Source: Gordius sp. MW1 (taxonomy: Eukaryota > Nematomorpha > Gordioida > Gordea > Gordiidae). From it: a stretch of 64,000 nt of DNA. The position numbers were made by a program, and so were the translations under genes. The first letter of the stretch is position 1; every line of letters begins with the position of its first letter. Shown piece after piece: positions 51,507 through 63,400 of this stretch. The notes below the pieces were generated by a model. The model made no database searches and was not told where the DNA came from. It was given only the letters and a program-made list of their open reading frames with translations. Location: the NCBI GenBank assembly GCA_964036665.1, contig OZ038533.1, positions 8,950,413 through 9,014,412 on the forward strand, given 5' to 3'.

Positions 51507-53224
51507 TTTTACCTCAAAATTTTTCACATATTTTTCTTTCAACCGTATGCATATGATGAAAGTTGTCGTTTTCAGACGTGGTTTCGATGATAAAAAGTGA
51601 AAATTTATCAGAATCAGAAAACTATTACTTTGAAATCATGATCGCATAGTGCATTTTTGAAAAATAAACACTCACGTTGCGATACAACAAACTAATCGCA
51701 ACAATACAACGTTGTCTTTTGTCAAAATGATAGTTCTCGCAGCTTAAAACTTCTTTTCGGAAGTCAATCGAGGATAATAGGATTCTCAAATTGGCTTACT
51801 TTTATATATTTTTTCATGCTCTTTCACATAGAATTGAAAAAAATAAATATTTTTACCTCAAAATTTTTCACATATTTTTCTTCGAACCATCCGATGAAAG
51901 TTGTCGTTTTCAGACGTGGTTTCGATGATAAAAAGTAAAAATTTATCAGAATCTGAAAACTATTACTTTGAAATCATGATCGCATAGAGCCATTTTCAAA
52001 AATTAAGCACTCACGTTGCGATACAACAAATTAATCGCAACAATAAAACGTTGTCTTTTGTCAAAATGATAGTTCTCGCAGCTTAAAACCTCTTTTCTGA
52101 AGTCAATCGAGGATAATAGGATTCTCTAATTGGCTTACTTTTATATATTTTTTCATGCTCTTTCACATAAAATCGAAAAAAATAAATATTTTTACCTCAA
52201 AATTTTTCACATATTTTTCTTTCAACCGTATGCATCCGATGAAAGTTGTCGTTTTCAGACGTGGTTTCGATGATAAAAAGTAAAAATTTATCAGAATCAG
52301 AAAACTATTACTTTGAAATCATGATCGCATAGTGCATTTTTGAAAAATTAAGCACTCACGTTGCGATACAACAAACTAATCGCAACAATAAAACGTTGTC
52401 TTTTGTCAAAATGATAGTTCTCGCAGCTTAAAACTTCTTTTCGGAAGTCAATCGAGGATAATAGGATTCTCAAATTGGCTTGCTTTTATATATTTTTTTA
52501 ATGCTCTTTCACATAGAATTGAAAAAAATAAATATTTTTACCTCAAAATTTTTCACATATTTTTCTTTGAACCGTATTCATCCGATGAAAGTTGTCGTTT
52601 TCAGACGTGGTTTCGATGATAAAAAGTAAAAATTTATCAGAATCAGAAAACTATTACTTTGAAATCATGATCGCATAGTGCATTTTTGAAAAATTAAGCA
52701 CTCACGTTGCGATACAACAAACTAATCGCAACAATAAAACGTTGTCTTTTGTCAAAATGATAGTTCTCGCAGCTTAAAACCTCTTTTCGGAAGTCAATCG
52801 AGGATAATAGGATTCTCAAATTGGCTTACTTTTATATATTTTTTTATGCTCTTTCACATAGAATCGAAAAAAATAAATATTTTTACCTCAAAATTTTTCA
52901 CATATTTTTCTTTCAACCGTATGCATCCGATGAAAGTTGTCGTTATCAGACATGGTTTCGATGATAAAAAGTGAAAATTTATCAGAATCAGAAAACTATT
53001 ACTTTGAAATCATGATCGCATAGTGCATTTTTGAAAAATAAACACTCACGTTGCGATACAACAAACTAATCGCAACAATAAAACGTTGTCTTTTGTCAAA
53101 ATGATAGTTCTCGCAGCTTAAAACCTCTTTTCGGAAGTCAATCGAGGATAATAGGATTCTCAAATTGGCTTACTTTTATATATTTTTTCATGCTCTTTCA
53201 CATAGAGTCGAAAAAAATAAATAT

Positions 53225-53539
53225 TTTTACCTCAAAATTTTTCACATATTTTGTCGTTTTCAGACGTGGTTTCTATGATCCCAAGTAAAAATTTATCAGA
53301 ATCTGAAAACTATTACTTTGAAATCATGATCGCATAGTGCATTTTTGAAAAATTAAGCACTCACGTTGCGATACAACAAACTAATCGCAACAATAAAACG
53401 TTGTCTTTTGTCAAAATGATAGTTCTCGCAGCGTAAAACTTCTTTTCGGAAGTCAATCGAGGATAATAGGATTCTCAAATTGGCTTACTTTTATATATTT
53501 TTTCATGCTCTTTCACATAGAATTGAAAAAAATGAATAT
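53225..53539 (+). repeat. 315-bp deletion monomer 5 (A tag inside subfamily B)
   Basis: The same junction and A tag as at 49847, with atctgaaaac and the B-type tagtgcatttttga, and a private gcagcgtaaaac. It lies 5.8 kb beyond the A/B join and is the rightmost A-tagged copy I found. Confidence 0.88.
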
Positions 53540-55256
53540 TTTTACCTCAAAATTTTTCACATGTTTTTCTTCGAACCATCCGATGAAAGTTGTCGTTTTC
53601 AGACGTGGTTTCGATGATAAAAAGTAAAAATTTATCAGAATCTGAAAACTATTACTTTGAAATCATGATCGCATAGAGCCATTTTCAAAAATTAAGCAGT
53701 CACGTTGCGATACAACAAACTAATCGCAACAATAAAACGTTGTCTTTTGTCAAAATGATAGTTCTCGCAGCTTAAAACCTCTTTTCGGAAGTCAATCGAG
53801 GATAATAGGATTCTCTAATTGGCTTACTTTTATATATTTTTTCATGCTCTTTCACATAGAATCGAAAAAAATAAATATTTTTACCTCAAAATTTTTCACA
53901 TATTTTTCTTTCAACCGTATGCATCCGATGAAAGTTGTCGTTTTCAGACGTGGTTTCGATGATAAAAAGTAAAAATTTATCAGAATCAGAAAACTATTAC
54001 TTTGAAATCATGATCGCATAGTGCATTTTTGAAAAATTAAGCACTCACGTTGCGATACAACAAACTAATCGCAACAATAAAACATTGTCTTTTGTCAAAA
54101 TGATAGTTCTCGCAGCTTAAAACCTCTTTTCGGAAGTCAATCGAGGATAATAAGATTCTCAAATTGGCTTACTTTTATATATTTTTTCATGCTCTTTCAC
54201 ATAGAATCGAAAAAAATAAATATTTTTACCTCAAAATTTTTCACATATTTTTCTTTCAACCGTATGCATCCGATGAAAGTTGTCGTTTTCAGACGTGGTT
54301 TCTATGATAAAAAGTAAAAATTTATCAGAATCAGAAAACTATTACATCGAAATCATGATCGCATAGAGCCATTTTCAAAAATTAAGCACTCACGTTGCGA
54401 TACAACAAACTAATCGCAACAATAAAACGTTGTCTTTTGTCAAAATGATAGTTCTCGCTGCTTAAAACCTCTTTTCGGAAGTCAATCGAGGATAATAGGA
54501 TTCTCAAATTGGCTTACTTTTATATATTTTTTCATGCTCTTTCACATAGAATCAAAAAAATAAATATTTTTACCTCAAAATTTTTCACATATTTTTCTTT
54601 CAACCGTATGCATCCGATGAAAGGTGTCGTTATCAGACATGGTTTCGATGATAAAAAGTGAAAATTTATCAGAATCAGAAAACTATTACTTTGAAATCAT
54701 GATCGCATAGTGCATTTTTGAAAAATAAACACTCACGTTGCGAGACAACAAACTAATCGCAACAATAAAACGTTTTCTTTTGTCAAAATGATAGTTCTCG
54801 CAGCTTAAAACTTCTTTTCGGAAGTCAATCGAGGATAATAAGATTCTCAAATTGGCTTACTTTTATATATTTTTTCATGCTCTTTCACATAGAATCGAAA
54901 AAAATAAATATTTTTACCTCAAAATTTTTCACATATTTTTCTTTGAACCGTATTCTTCCGATGAAAGTTGTCGTTTTCAGACGTGGTTTCCATTATAAAA
55001 AGTAAAAATTTATCAGAATCTGAAAATTATTACTTTGAAATCATGATCGCATAATGCATTTTTGAAAAATTAGGCACTCACGTTGCGATACAACAAACTA
55101 ATCGCAACAATAAAACGTTGTCTTTTGTCAAAATGATAGTTCTCGCGGCTTAAAACCTCTTTTTGGAAGTAAATCGAGGATAATAGGATTCTCAAATTGG
55201 CTTACTTTTATATATTTTTTCATGCTCTTTCACATAGAATCGAAAAAAATAAATAT

Positions 55257-58200
55257 TTTTACCTCAAAATTTTTCACATATTTTTCTTTGAACCGTATTC
55301 TTCCGATGAAAGTTGTCGTTTTCAGACGTGGTTTCCATTATAAAAAGTAAAAATTTATCAGAATCTGAAAATTATTACTTTGAAATCATGATCGCATAGA
55401 GCCATTTTCAAAAATTAAGCACTCACGTTGCGATACAACAAACTAATCGCAACAATAAAACGTTGTCTTTTGTCAAAATGATAGTTCTCGCAGCTTAAAA
55501 CCTCTTTTCGGAAGTCAATCGAGGATAATAGGATTCTCAAATTGGCTTACTTTTATATATTTTTTCATGCTCTTTCACATAGAATCGAAAAAAATAAATA
55601 TTTTTACCTCAAAATTTTTCACATATTTTTCTTTCAACCGTATGCATCCGATGAAAGTTGTCGTTTTCAGACGTGGTTTCGATGATAAAAAGTAAAAATT
55701 TATCAGAATCAGAAAACTATTACATCGAAATCATGATCGCATAGAGCCATTTTCAAAAATTAAGCACTCACGTTGCGATACAACAAACTAATCGCAACAA
55801 TAAAACGTTGTCTTTTGTCAAAATGATAGTTCTCGCAGCTTAAAACCTCTTTTCGGAAGTCAATCGAGGATAATAGGATTCTCAAATTGGCTTACTTTTA
55901 TATATTTTTTCATGCTCTTTCACATAGAATCGAAAAAAATAAATATTTTTACCTCAAAATTTTTCACATATTTTTCTTTCAACCGTATGCATCCGATAAA
56001 AGTTGTCGTTATCAGACATGGTTTCGATGATAAAAAGTGAAAATTTATCAAAATCAGAAAACTATTACTTTGAAATCATGATCGTACGGTGCATTTTTGA
56101 AAAATTAAGCACTCACGTTGCGATACAACAAACTAATCGCAACAATAAAACGTTGTCTTTTGTCAAAATGATAGTTCTCGCAGCTTAAAACCTCTTTTCG
56201 GAAGTCAATCGAGGATAATAGGATTCTCAAATTGGCTTACTTTTATATATTTGTTCATGCTCTTTCATATAGAATCGAAAAAAATAAATATTTTTACCTC
56301 AAAATTTTTCACATATTTTTCTTTCAACCGTATGCATCCGATGAAAGTTGTCGTTTTCAGACGTGGTTTCGATGATAAAAAGTAAAAATTTATCAGAATC
56401 AGAAAACTATTACATCGAAATCATGATCGCATAGAGCCATTTTCAAAAATTAAGCACTCACGTTGCGATACAACAAACTAATCGCAACAATAAAACGTTG
56501 TCTTTTGTCAAAATGATAGTTCTCGCAGCTTAAAACCTCTTTTCGGAAGTCAATCGAGGATAATAGGATTCTCAAATTGGTTTACTTTTATATATTTTTT
56601 CATGCTCTTACACATAGAATCGAAAAAAATAAATATTTTTACCTCAAAATTTTTCACATATTTTTCTTTCAACCGTATGCATCCGATGAAAGTTGTCGTT
56701 ATCAGACATGGTTTCGATGATAAAAAGTGAAAATTTATCAGAATCAGAAAACTATTACTTTGAAATCATGATCGCATAGTGCATTTTTGAAAAATAAACA
56801 CTCACGTTGCGATACAACAAACTAATCGCAACAATTAAACGTTGTCTTTTGTCAAAATGATAGTTCTCGCAGCTTAAAACTTCTTTTCGGAAGTCAATCG
56901 AGGATAATAGGATTCTCAAATTGGCTTGCTTTTATATATTTTTTCATGCTCTTTCACATAGAATTGAAAAAAATAAATATTTTTACCTCAAAATTTTTCA
57001 CATATTTTTCTTTGAACCGTATTCATCCGATGAAAGTTGTCGTTTTCAGACGTGGTTTCGATGATAAAAAGTAAAAATTTATCAGAATCAGAAAACTATT
57101 ACTTTGAAATCATCATCGCATAGTGCATTTTTGAAAAATTAAGCACTCACGTTGCGATACAACAAACTAATCGCAACAATAAAACGTTGTCTTTTGTCAA
57201 AATGATAGTTCTCGCAGCTTAAAACTTCTTTTCGGAAGTCAATCGAGGATAATTGGATTCTCAAATTGGCTTACTTTTATATATTTTTTCATGCTCTTTC
57301 ACATAGAATCGAAAAAAATAAATATTTTTACCTCAAAATTTTTCACATATTTTTCTTTCAACCGTATGCATCCGATGAAAGTTGTCGTTTTCAGACGTGG
57401 TTTCGATGATAAAAAGTAAAAATTTATCAGAATCAGAAAACTATTACTTTAAAATCATGATCGCATAGTGCATTTTTGAAAAATTAAGCACTCACGTTGC
57501 GATACAACAAACTAATCGCAACAATAAAACGTTGTCTTTTGTCAAAATGATAGTTCTCGCAGCTTAAAACTTCTTTTCGGAAGTCAATCGAGGATAATTG
57601 GATTCTCAAATTGGCTTACTTTTATATATTTTTTCATGCTCTTTCACATAGAATTGAAAAAAATAAATATTTTTACCTCAAAATTTTTCACATATTTTTC
57701 TTTGAACCGTATTCATCCGATGAAAGTTGTCGTTTTCAGACGTGGTTTCCATGATAAAAAGTAAAAATTTATCAGAATCAGAAAACTATTACTTTGAAAT
57801 CATGATCGCATAATGCATTTTTGAAAAATTAAGCACTCACGTTGCGATACAACAAACTAATCGCAACAATAAAACGTTGTCTTTTGTCAAAATGATAGTT
57901 CTCGCGGCTTAAAACCTCTTTTCGGAAGTAAATCGAGGATAATAGGATTCTCAAATTGGCTTACTTTTATATATTTTTTCATGCTCTTTTACATAGAATC
58001 GAAAAAAATAAATATTTTTACCTCAAAATTTTTCACATATTTTTCTTTGAACCGTATGCATCCGATGAAAGTTGTCGTTTTCAGACGTGGTTTCGATGAT
58101 AAAAAGTAAAAATTTATCAGAATCAGAAAACTATTACATCGAAATCATGATCGCATAGAGCCATTTTCAAAAATTAAGCACTCATGTTGCGATACAACAA

Positions 58201-60425
58201 ACTAATCGCAACAATAAAACGTTGTCTTTTGTCAAAATGATAGTTCTCGCAGCTTAAAACCTCTTTTCGGAAGTCAATCGAGGATAATAGGATTCTCAAA
58301 TTGGCTTACTTTTATATATTTTTTCATGCTCTTTCACATAGAATCGAAAAAAATAAATATTTTTACCTCAAAATTTTTCACATATTTTTCTTTCAACCGT
58401 ATGCATCCGATAAAAGTTGTCGTTATCAGACATGGTTTCGATGATAAAAAGTGAAAATTTATCAAAATCAGAAAACTATTACTTTGAAATCATGATCGTA
58501 CGGTGCATTTTTGAAAAATTAAGCACTCACGTTGCGATACAACAAACTAATCGCAACAATAAAACGTTGTCTTTTGTCAAAATGATAGTTCTCGCAGCTT
58601 AAAACCTCTTTGCGGAAGTCAATCCAGGATATAAGGATTCTCAAATTGGCTTACTTTTATATATTTTTTCATGCTCTTTCACATAGAATCGAAAAAAATA
58701 AATATTTTTACCTCAAAATTTTTCACATATTTGTCTTTCAACCGTATGCATCCGATGAAAGTTGTCGTTTTCAGACGTGGTTTCGATGATAAAAAGTGAA
58801 AATTTATCAGAATCAGAAAACTATTACTTTGAAATTATGATCGCATAGTGCATTTTTGAAAAATAAACACTCACGTTGCGATACAACAAACTAATCGCAA
58901 CAATAAAACGTTGTCTTTTGTCAAAATGATAGTTCTCGCAGCTTAAAACCTCTTTTCGGAAGTCAATCGAGGATAATAGGATTCTCAAATTGGTTTACTT
59001 TTATATATTTTTTCATGCTCTTACACATAGAATCGAAAAAAATAAATATTTTTACCTCAAAATTTTTCACATATTTTTCTTTCAACCGTATGCATCCGAT
59101 GAAAGTTGTCGTTATAAGACATGGTTTCGATGATAAAAAGTGAAAATTTATCAGAATCAGAAAACTATTACTTTGAAATCATGATCGCATAGTGCATTTT
59201 TGAAAAATAAACACTCACGTTGCGATACAACAAACTAATCGCAACAATTAAACGTTGTCTTTTGTCAAAATGATAGTTCTCGCAGCTTAAAACTTCTTTT
59301 CGGAAGTCAATCGAGGATAATAGGATTCTCAAATTGGCTTGCTTTTATATATTTTTTCATGCTCTTTCACATAGAATTGAAAAAAATAAATATTTTTACC
59401 TCAAAATTTTTCACATATTTTTCTTTGAACCGTATTCATCCGATGAAAGTTGTCGTTTTCAGACGTGGTTTCGATGATAAAAAGTAAAAATTTATCAGAA
59501 TCAGAAAACTATTACTTTGAAATCATCATCGCATAGTGCATTGAAAAATTAAGCACTCACGTTGCGATACAACAAACTAATCGCAACAATAAAACGTTGT
59601 CTTTTGTCAAAATGATAGTTCTCGCAGCTTAAAACTTCTTTTCGGAAGTCAATCGAGGATAATTGGATTCTCAAATTGGCTTACTTTTATATATTTTTTC
59701 ATGCTCTTTCACATAGAATCGAAAAAAATAAATATTTTTACCTCAAAATTTTTCACATATTTTTCTTTCAACCGTATGCATCCGATGAAAGTTGTCGTTT
59801 TCAGACGTGGTTTCGATGATAAAAAGTAAAAATTAATCAGAATCAGAAAACTATTACTTTAAAATCATGATCGCATAGTGCATTTTTGAAAAATTAAGCA
59901 CTCACGTTGCGATACAACAAACTAATCGCAACAATAAAACGTTGTCTTTTGTCAAAATGATAGTTCTCGCAGCTTAAAACTTCTTTTCGGAAGTCAATCG
60001 AGAATAATTGGATTCTCAAATTGGCTTACTTTTATATATTTTTTCATGCTCTTTCACATAGAATTGAAAAAAATAAATATTTTTACCTCAAAATTTTTCA
60101 CATATTTTTCTTTGAACCGTATTCATCCGATGAAAGTTGTCGTTTTCAGACGTGGTTTCCATGATAAAAAGTAAAAATTTATCAGAATCAGAAAACTATT
60201 ACTTTGAAATCATGATCGCATAATGCATTTTTGAAAAATTTAGCACTCACGTTGCGATACAACAAACTAATCGCAACAATAAAACGTTGTCTTTTGTCAA
60301 AATGATAGTTCTCGCGGCTTAAAACCTCTTTTCGGAAGTAAATCGAGGATAATAGGATTCTCAAATTGGCTTACTTTTATATATTTTTTCATGCTCTTTT
60401 ACATAGAATCGAAAAAAATAAATAT
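55257..60425 (+). repeat. Subfamily B 15-mer HOR (about 5,168 bp) made of two 7-mers plus one
   Basis: Starts: 55257, 55602, 55947, 56292, 56637, 56981, 57326, 57671, 58016, 58361, 58706, 59050, 59394, 59736, 60081. After a gtattcttccg member (55257), seven members follow: tacatcgaaatc; gttatcagacatgg with gtacggtgc; tacatcg with ttggtttac and cttacac; gttatcagacatgg with aaataaac and acaattaaacg; catcatcgc; actttaaaatc; ataatgca with ctcgcggctt. They recur 2,410-2,414 bp on as 58016-60425. In the second 7-mer the third member is replaced (58706) and the sixth has gcattgaaaaatt with a 4-bp loss at 59394. Confidence 0.88.
58612..58990 (+). repeat. Conversion-like patch from the 48-49 kb monomer type
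   Basis: Within the second 7-mer, sequence from ctttgcgg (58612) through aggatataagg, tttgtctttcaacc, gaaattatg and aaataaac (to about 58868) matches the junction and copy found at 48126-48468 and 49160-49504. Before it, the monomer is the local gtacggtgc type; after it, ttggtttac and cttacac (from about 58994) are again the local type. The patch is at least about 255 bp and at most about 380 bp. A private ccaggat (58624) marks it. Confidence 0.78.
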
Positions 60426-63400
60426 TTTTACCTCAAAATTTTTCACATATTTTTCTTTGAACCGTATTCTTCCGATGAAAGTTGTCGTTTTCAGACGTGG
60501 TTTCCATTATAAAAAGTAAAAATTTATCAGAATCTGAAAATTATTACTTTGAAATCATGATCGCATAGAGCCATTTTCAAAAATTAAGCACTCACGTTGC
60601 GATACAACAAACTAATCGCAACAATAAAACGTTGTCTTTTGTCAAAATGATAGTTCTCGCAGCTTAAAACCTCTTTTCGGAAGTCAATCGAGGATAATAG
60701 GATTCTCAAATTGGCTTACTTTTATATATTTTTTCATGCTCTTTCACATAGAATCGAAAAAAATAAATATTTTTAGCTCAAAATTTTTCACATATTTTTC
60801 TTTCAACCGTATGCATCCGATGAAAGTTGTCGTTTTCAGACGTGGTTTCGATGATAAAAAGTAAAAATTTATCAGAATCAGAAAACTATTACATCGAAAT
60901 CATGATCGCATAGAGCCATTTTCAAAAATTAAGCACTCACGTTGCGATACAACAAACTAATCGCAACAATAAAACGTTGTCTTTTGTCAAAATGATAGTT
61001 CTCGCAGCTTAAAACCTCTTTTCGGAAGTCAATCGAGGATAATAGGATTCTCAAATTGGCTTACTTTTATATATTTTTCATGCTCTTTCACATAGAATCG
61101 AAAAAAATAAATATTTTTACCTCAAAATTTTTCACATATTTTTCTTTCAACCGTATGCATCCGATGAAAGTTGTCGTTATCAGACATGGTTTCGATGATA
61201 AAAAGTGAAAATTTATCAAAATCAGAAAACTATTACTTTGAAATCATGATCGTACGGTGCATTTTTGAAAAATTAAGCACTCACGTTGCGATACAACAAA
61301 CTAATCGCAAAAATAAAACGTTGTCTTTTGTCAAAATGATAGTTCTCGCAGCTTAAAACCTCTTTTCGGAAGTCAATCGAGGATAATAGGATTCTCAAAT
61401 TGGCTTACTTTTATATATTTTTTCATGCTCTTTCATATAGAATCGAAAAAAATAAATATTTTTACCTCAAAATTTTTCACATATTTTTCTTTCAACCGTA
61501 TGCATCCGATGAAAGTTGTCGTTTTCAGACGTGGTTTCGATGATAAAAAGTAAAAATTTATCAGAATCAGAAAACTATTACATCGAAATCATGATCGCAT
61601 AGAGCCATTTTCAAAAATTAAGCACTCACGTTGCGATACAACAAACTAATCGCAACAATAAAACGTTGTCTTTTGTCAAAATGATAGTTCTCGCAGCTTA
61701 AAACCTCTTTTCGAAAGTCAATCGAGGATAATAGGATTCTCAAATTGGTTTACTTTTATATATTTTTTCATGCTCTTACACATAGAATCGAAAAAAATAA
61801 ATATTTTTACCTCAAAATTTTTCACATATTTTTCTTTCAACCGTATGCATCCGATGAAAGTTGTCGTTATCAGACATGGTTTCGATGATAAAAAGTGAAA
61901 ATATATCAGAATCAGAAAACTATTACTTTGAAATCATGATCGCATAGTGCATTTTTGAAAAATAAACACTCACGTTGCGATACAACAAACTAATCGCAAC
62001 AATAAAACGTTGTCTTTTGTCAAAATGATAGTTCTCGCAGCTTAAAACCTCTTTTCGGAAGTCAATCGAGGATAATAGGATTCTCAAATTGGCTTACTTT
62101 TATATATTTTTTCATGCTCTTTCACATAGAATCGAAAAAAATAAATATTTTTAGCTCAAAATTTTTCACATATTTTTCTTTCAACCGTATGCATCCGATG
62201 AAAGTTGTCGTTTTCAGACGTGGTTTCGATGATAAAAAGTAAAAATTTATCAGAATCAGAAAACTATTACATCGAAATCATGATCGCATAGAGCCATTTT
62301 CAAAAATTAAGCACTCACGTTGCGATACAACAAATTAATCGCAACAATAAAACGTTGTCTTTTGTCAAAATGATAGTTCTCGCAGCTTAAAACCTCTTTT
62401 CGGAAGTCAATCGAGGATAATAGGATTCTCAAATTGGCTTACTTTTATATATTTTTTCATGCTCTTTCACATAGAATCGAAAAAAATAAATATTTTTACT
62501 TCAAAATTTTTCACATATTTTTCTTTCAACCGTATGCATCCGATGAAAGTTGTCGTTATCAGACATGGTTTCGATGATAAAAAGTGAAAATTTATCAGAA
62601 TCAGAAAACTATTACTTTGAAATCATGATCGCATAGTGCATTTTTGAAAAATTAAGCACTCACGTTGCGATACAACAAACTAATCGCAACAATAAAACGT
62701 TGTCTTTTGTCAAAATGATAGTTCTCGCAGCTTAAAACCTCTTTTCGGAAGTCAATCGAGGATAATAGGATTCTCAAATTGGCTTACTTTTATATATTTT
62801 TTCATGCTCTTTCATATAGAATCGAAAAAAATAAATATTTTTACCTCAAAATTTTTCACATATTTTTCTTTCAACCGTATGCATCCGATGAAAGTTGTCG
62901 TTTTCAGACGTGGTTTCGATGATAAAAAGTAAAAATTTATCAGAATCAGAAAACTATTACATCGAAATCATGATCGCATGGAGCCATTTTCAAAAATTAA
63001 GCACTCACGTTGCGATACAACAAACTAATCGCAACAATAAAACGTTGTCTTTTGTCAAAATGATAGTTCTCGCAGCTTAAAACCTCTTTTCGGAAGTCAA
63101 TCGAGGATAATAGGATTCTCAAATTGGTTTACTTTTATATATTTTTTCATGCTCTTACACATAGAATCGAAAAAAATAAATATTTTTGCCTCAAAATTTT
63201 TCACATATTTTTCTTTCAACCGTATGCATCCGATGAAAGTTGTCGTTATCAGACATGGTTTCGATGATAAAAAGTGAAAATTTATCAGAATCAGAAAACT
63301 ATTACTTTGAAATCATGATCGCATAGTGCATTTTTGAAAAATAAACACTCACGTTGCGATACAACAAACTAATCGCAACAATAAAACGTTGTCTTTTGTC

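Larger units (their letters stand above)
50507..55256 (+). repeat. Subfamily B, mixed monomer types with loose pentamer order
   Basis: Starts: 50507, 50852, 51197, 51507, 51851, 52190, 52536, 52881, 53225, 53540, 53879, 54224, 54568, 54912. Members at 51851 and 52190 (ttcgaaccatcc with ctctaattgg, then a caaccgtatgc copy) recur at 53540 and 53879, offset 1,689 bp; the offset is short of five full monomers because 53225 is a 315-bp form. The trio 50507-50852-51197 (ctcgcggctt; gtattcttccg with ccattata; caaccgtatgc with tagagcc) resembles the trio that opens the next HOR. 54912 is a chimera: gtattcttccg front with an ataatgca / ctcgcggctt end. Confidence 0.82.

Noticed and set aside
2011..63080. 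Dozens of recurring open frames of 53-88 codons on the + strand
   Set aside because: They are the same repeat read in two frames, most need a non-ATG start, they appear and vanish with single changes or 1-bp shifts in the monomer (for example gttgcctttg), and they have no recognisable domain. Tandem satellite structure explains them fully.
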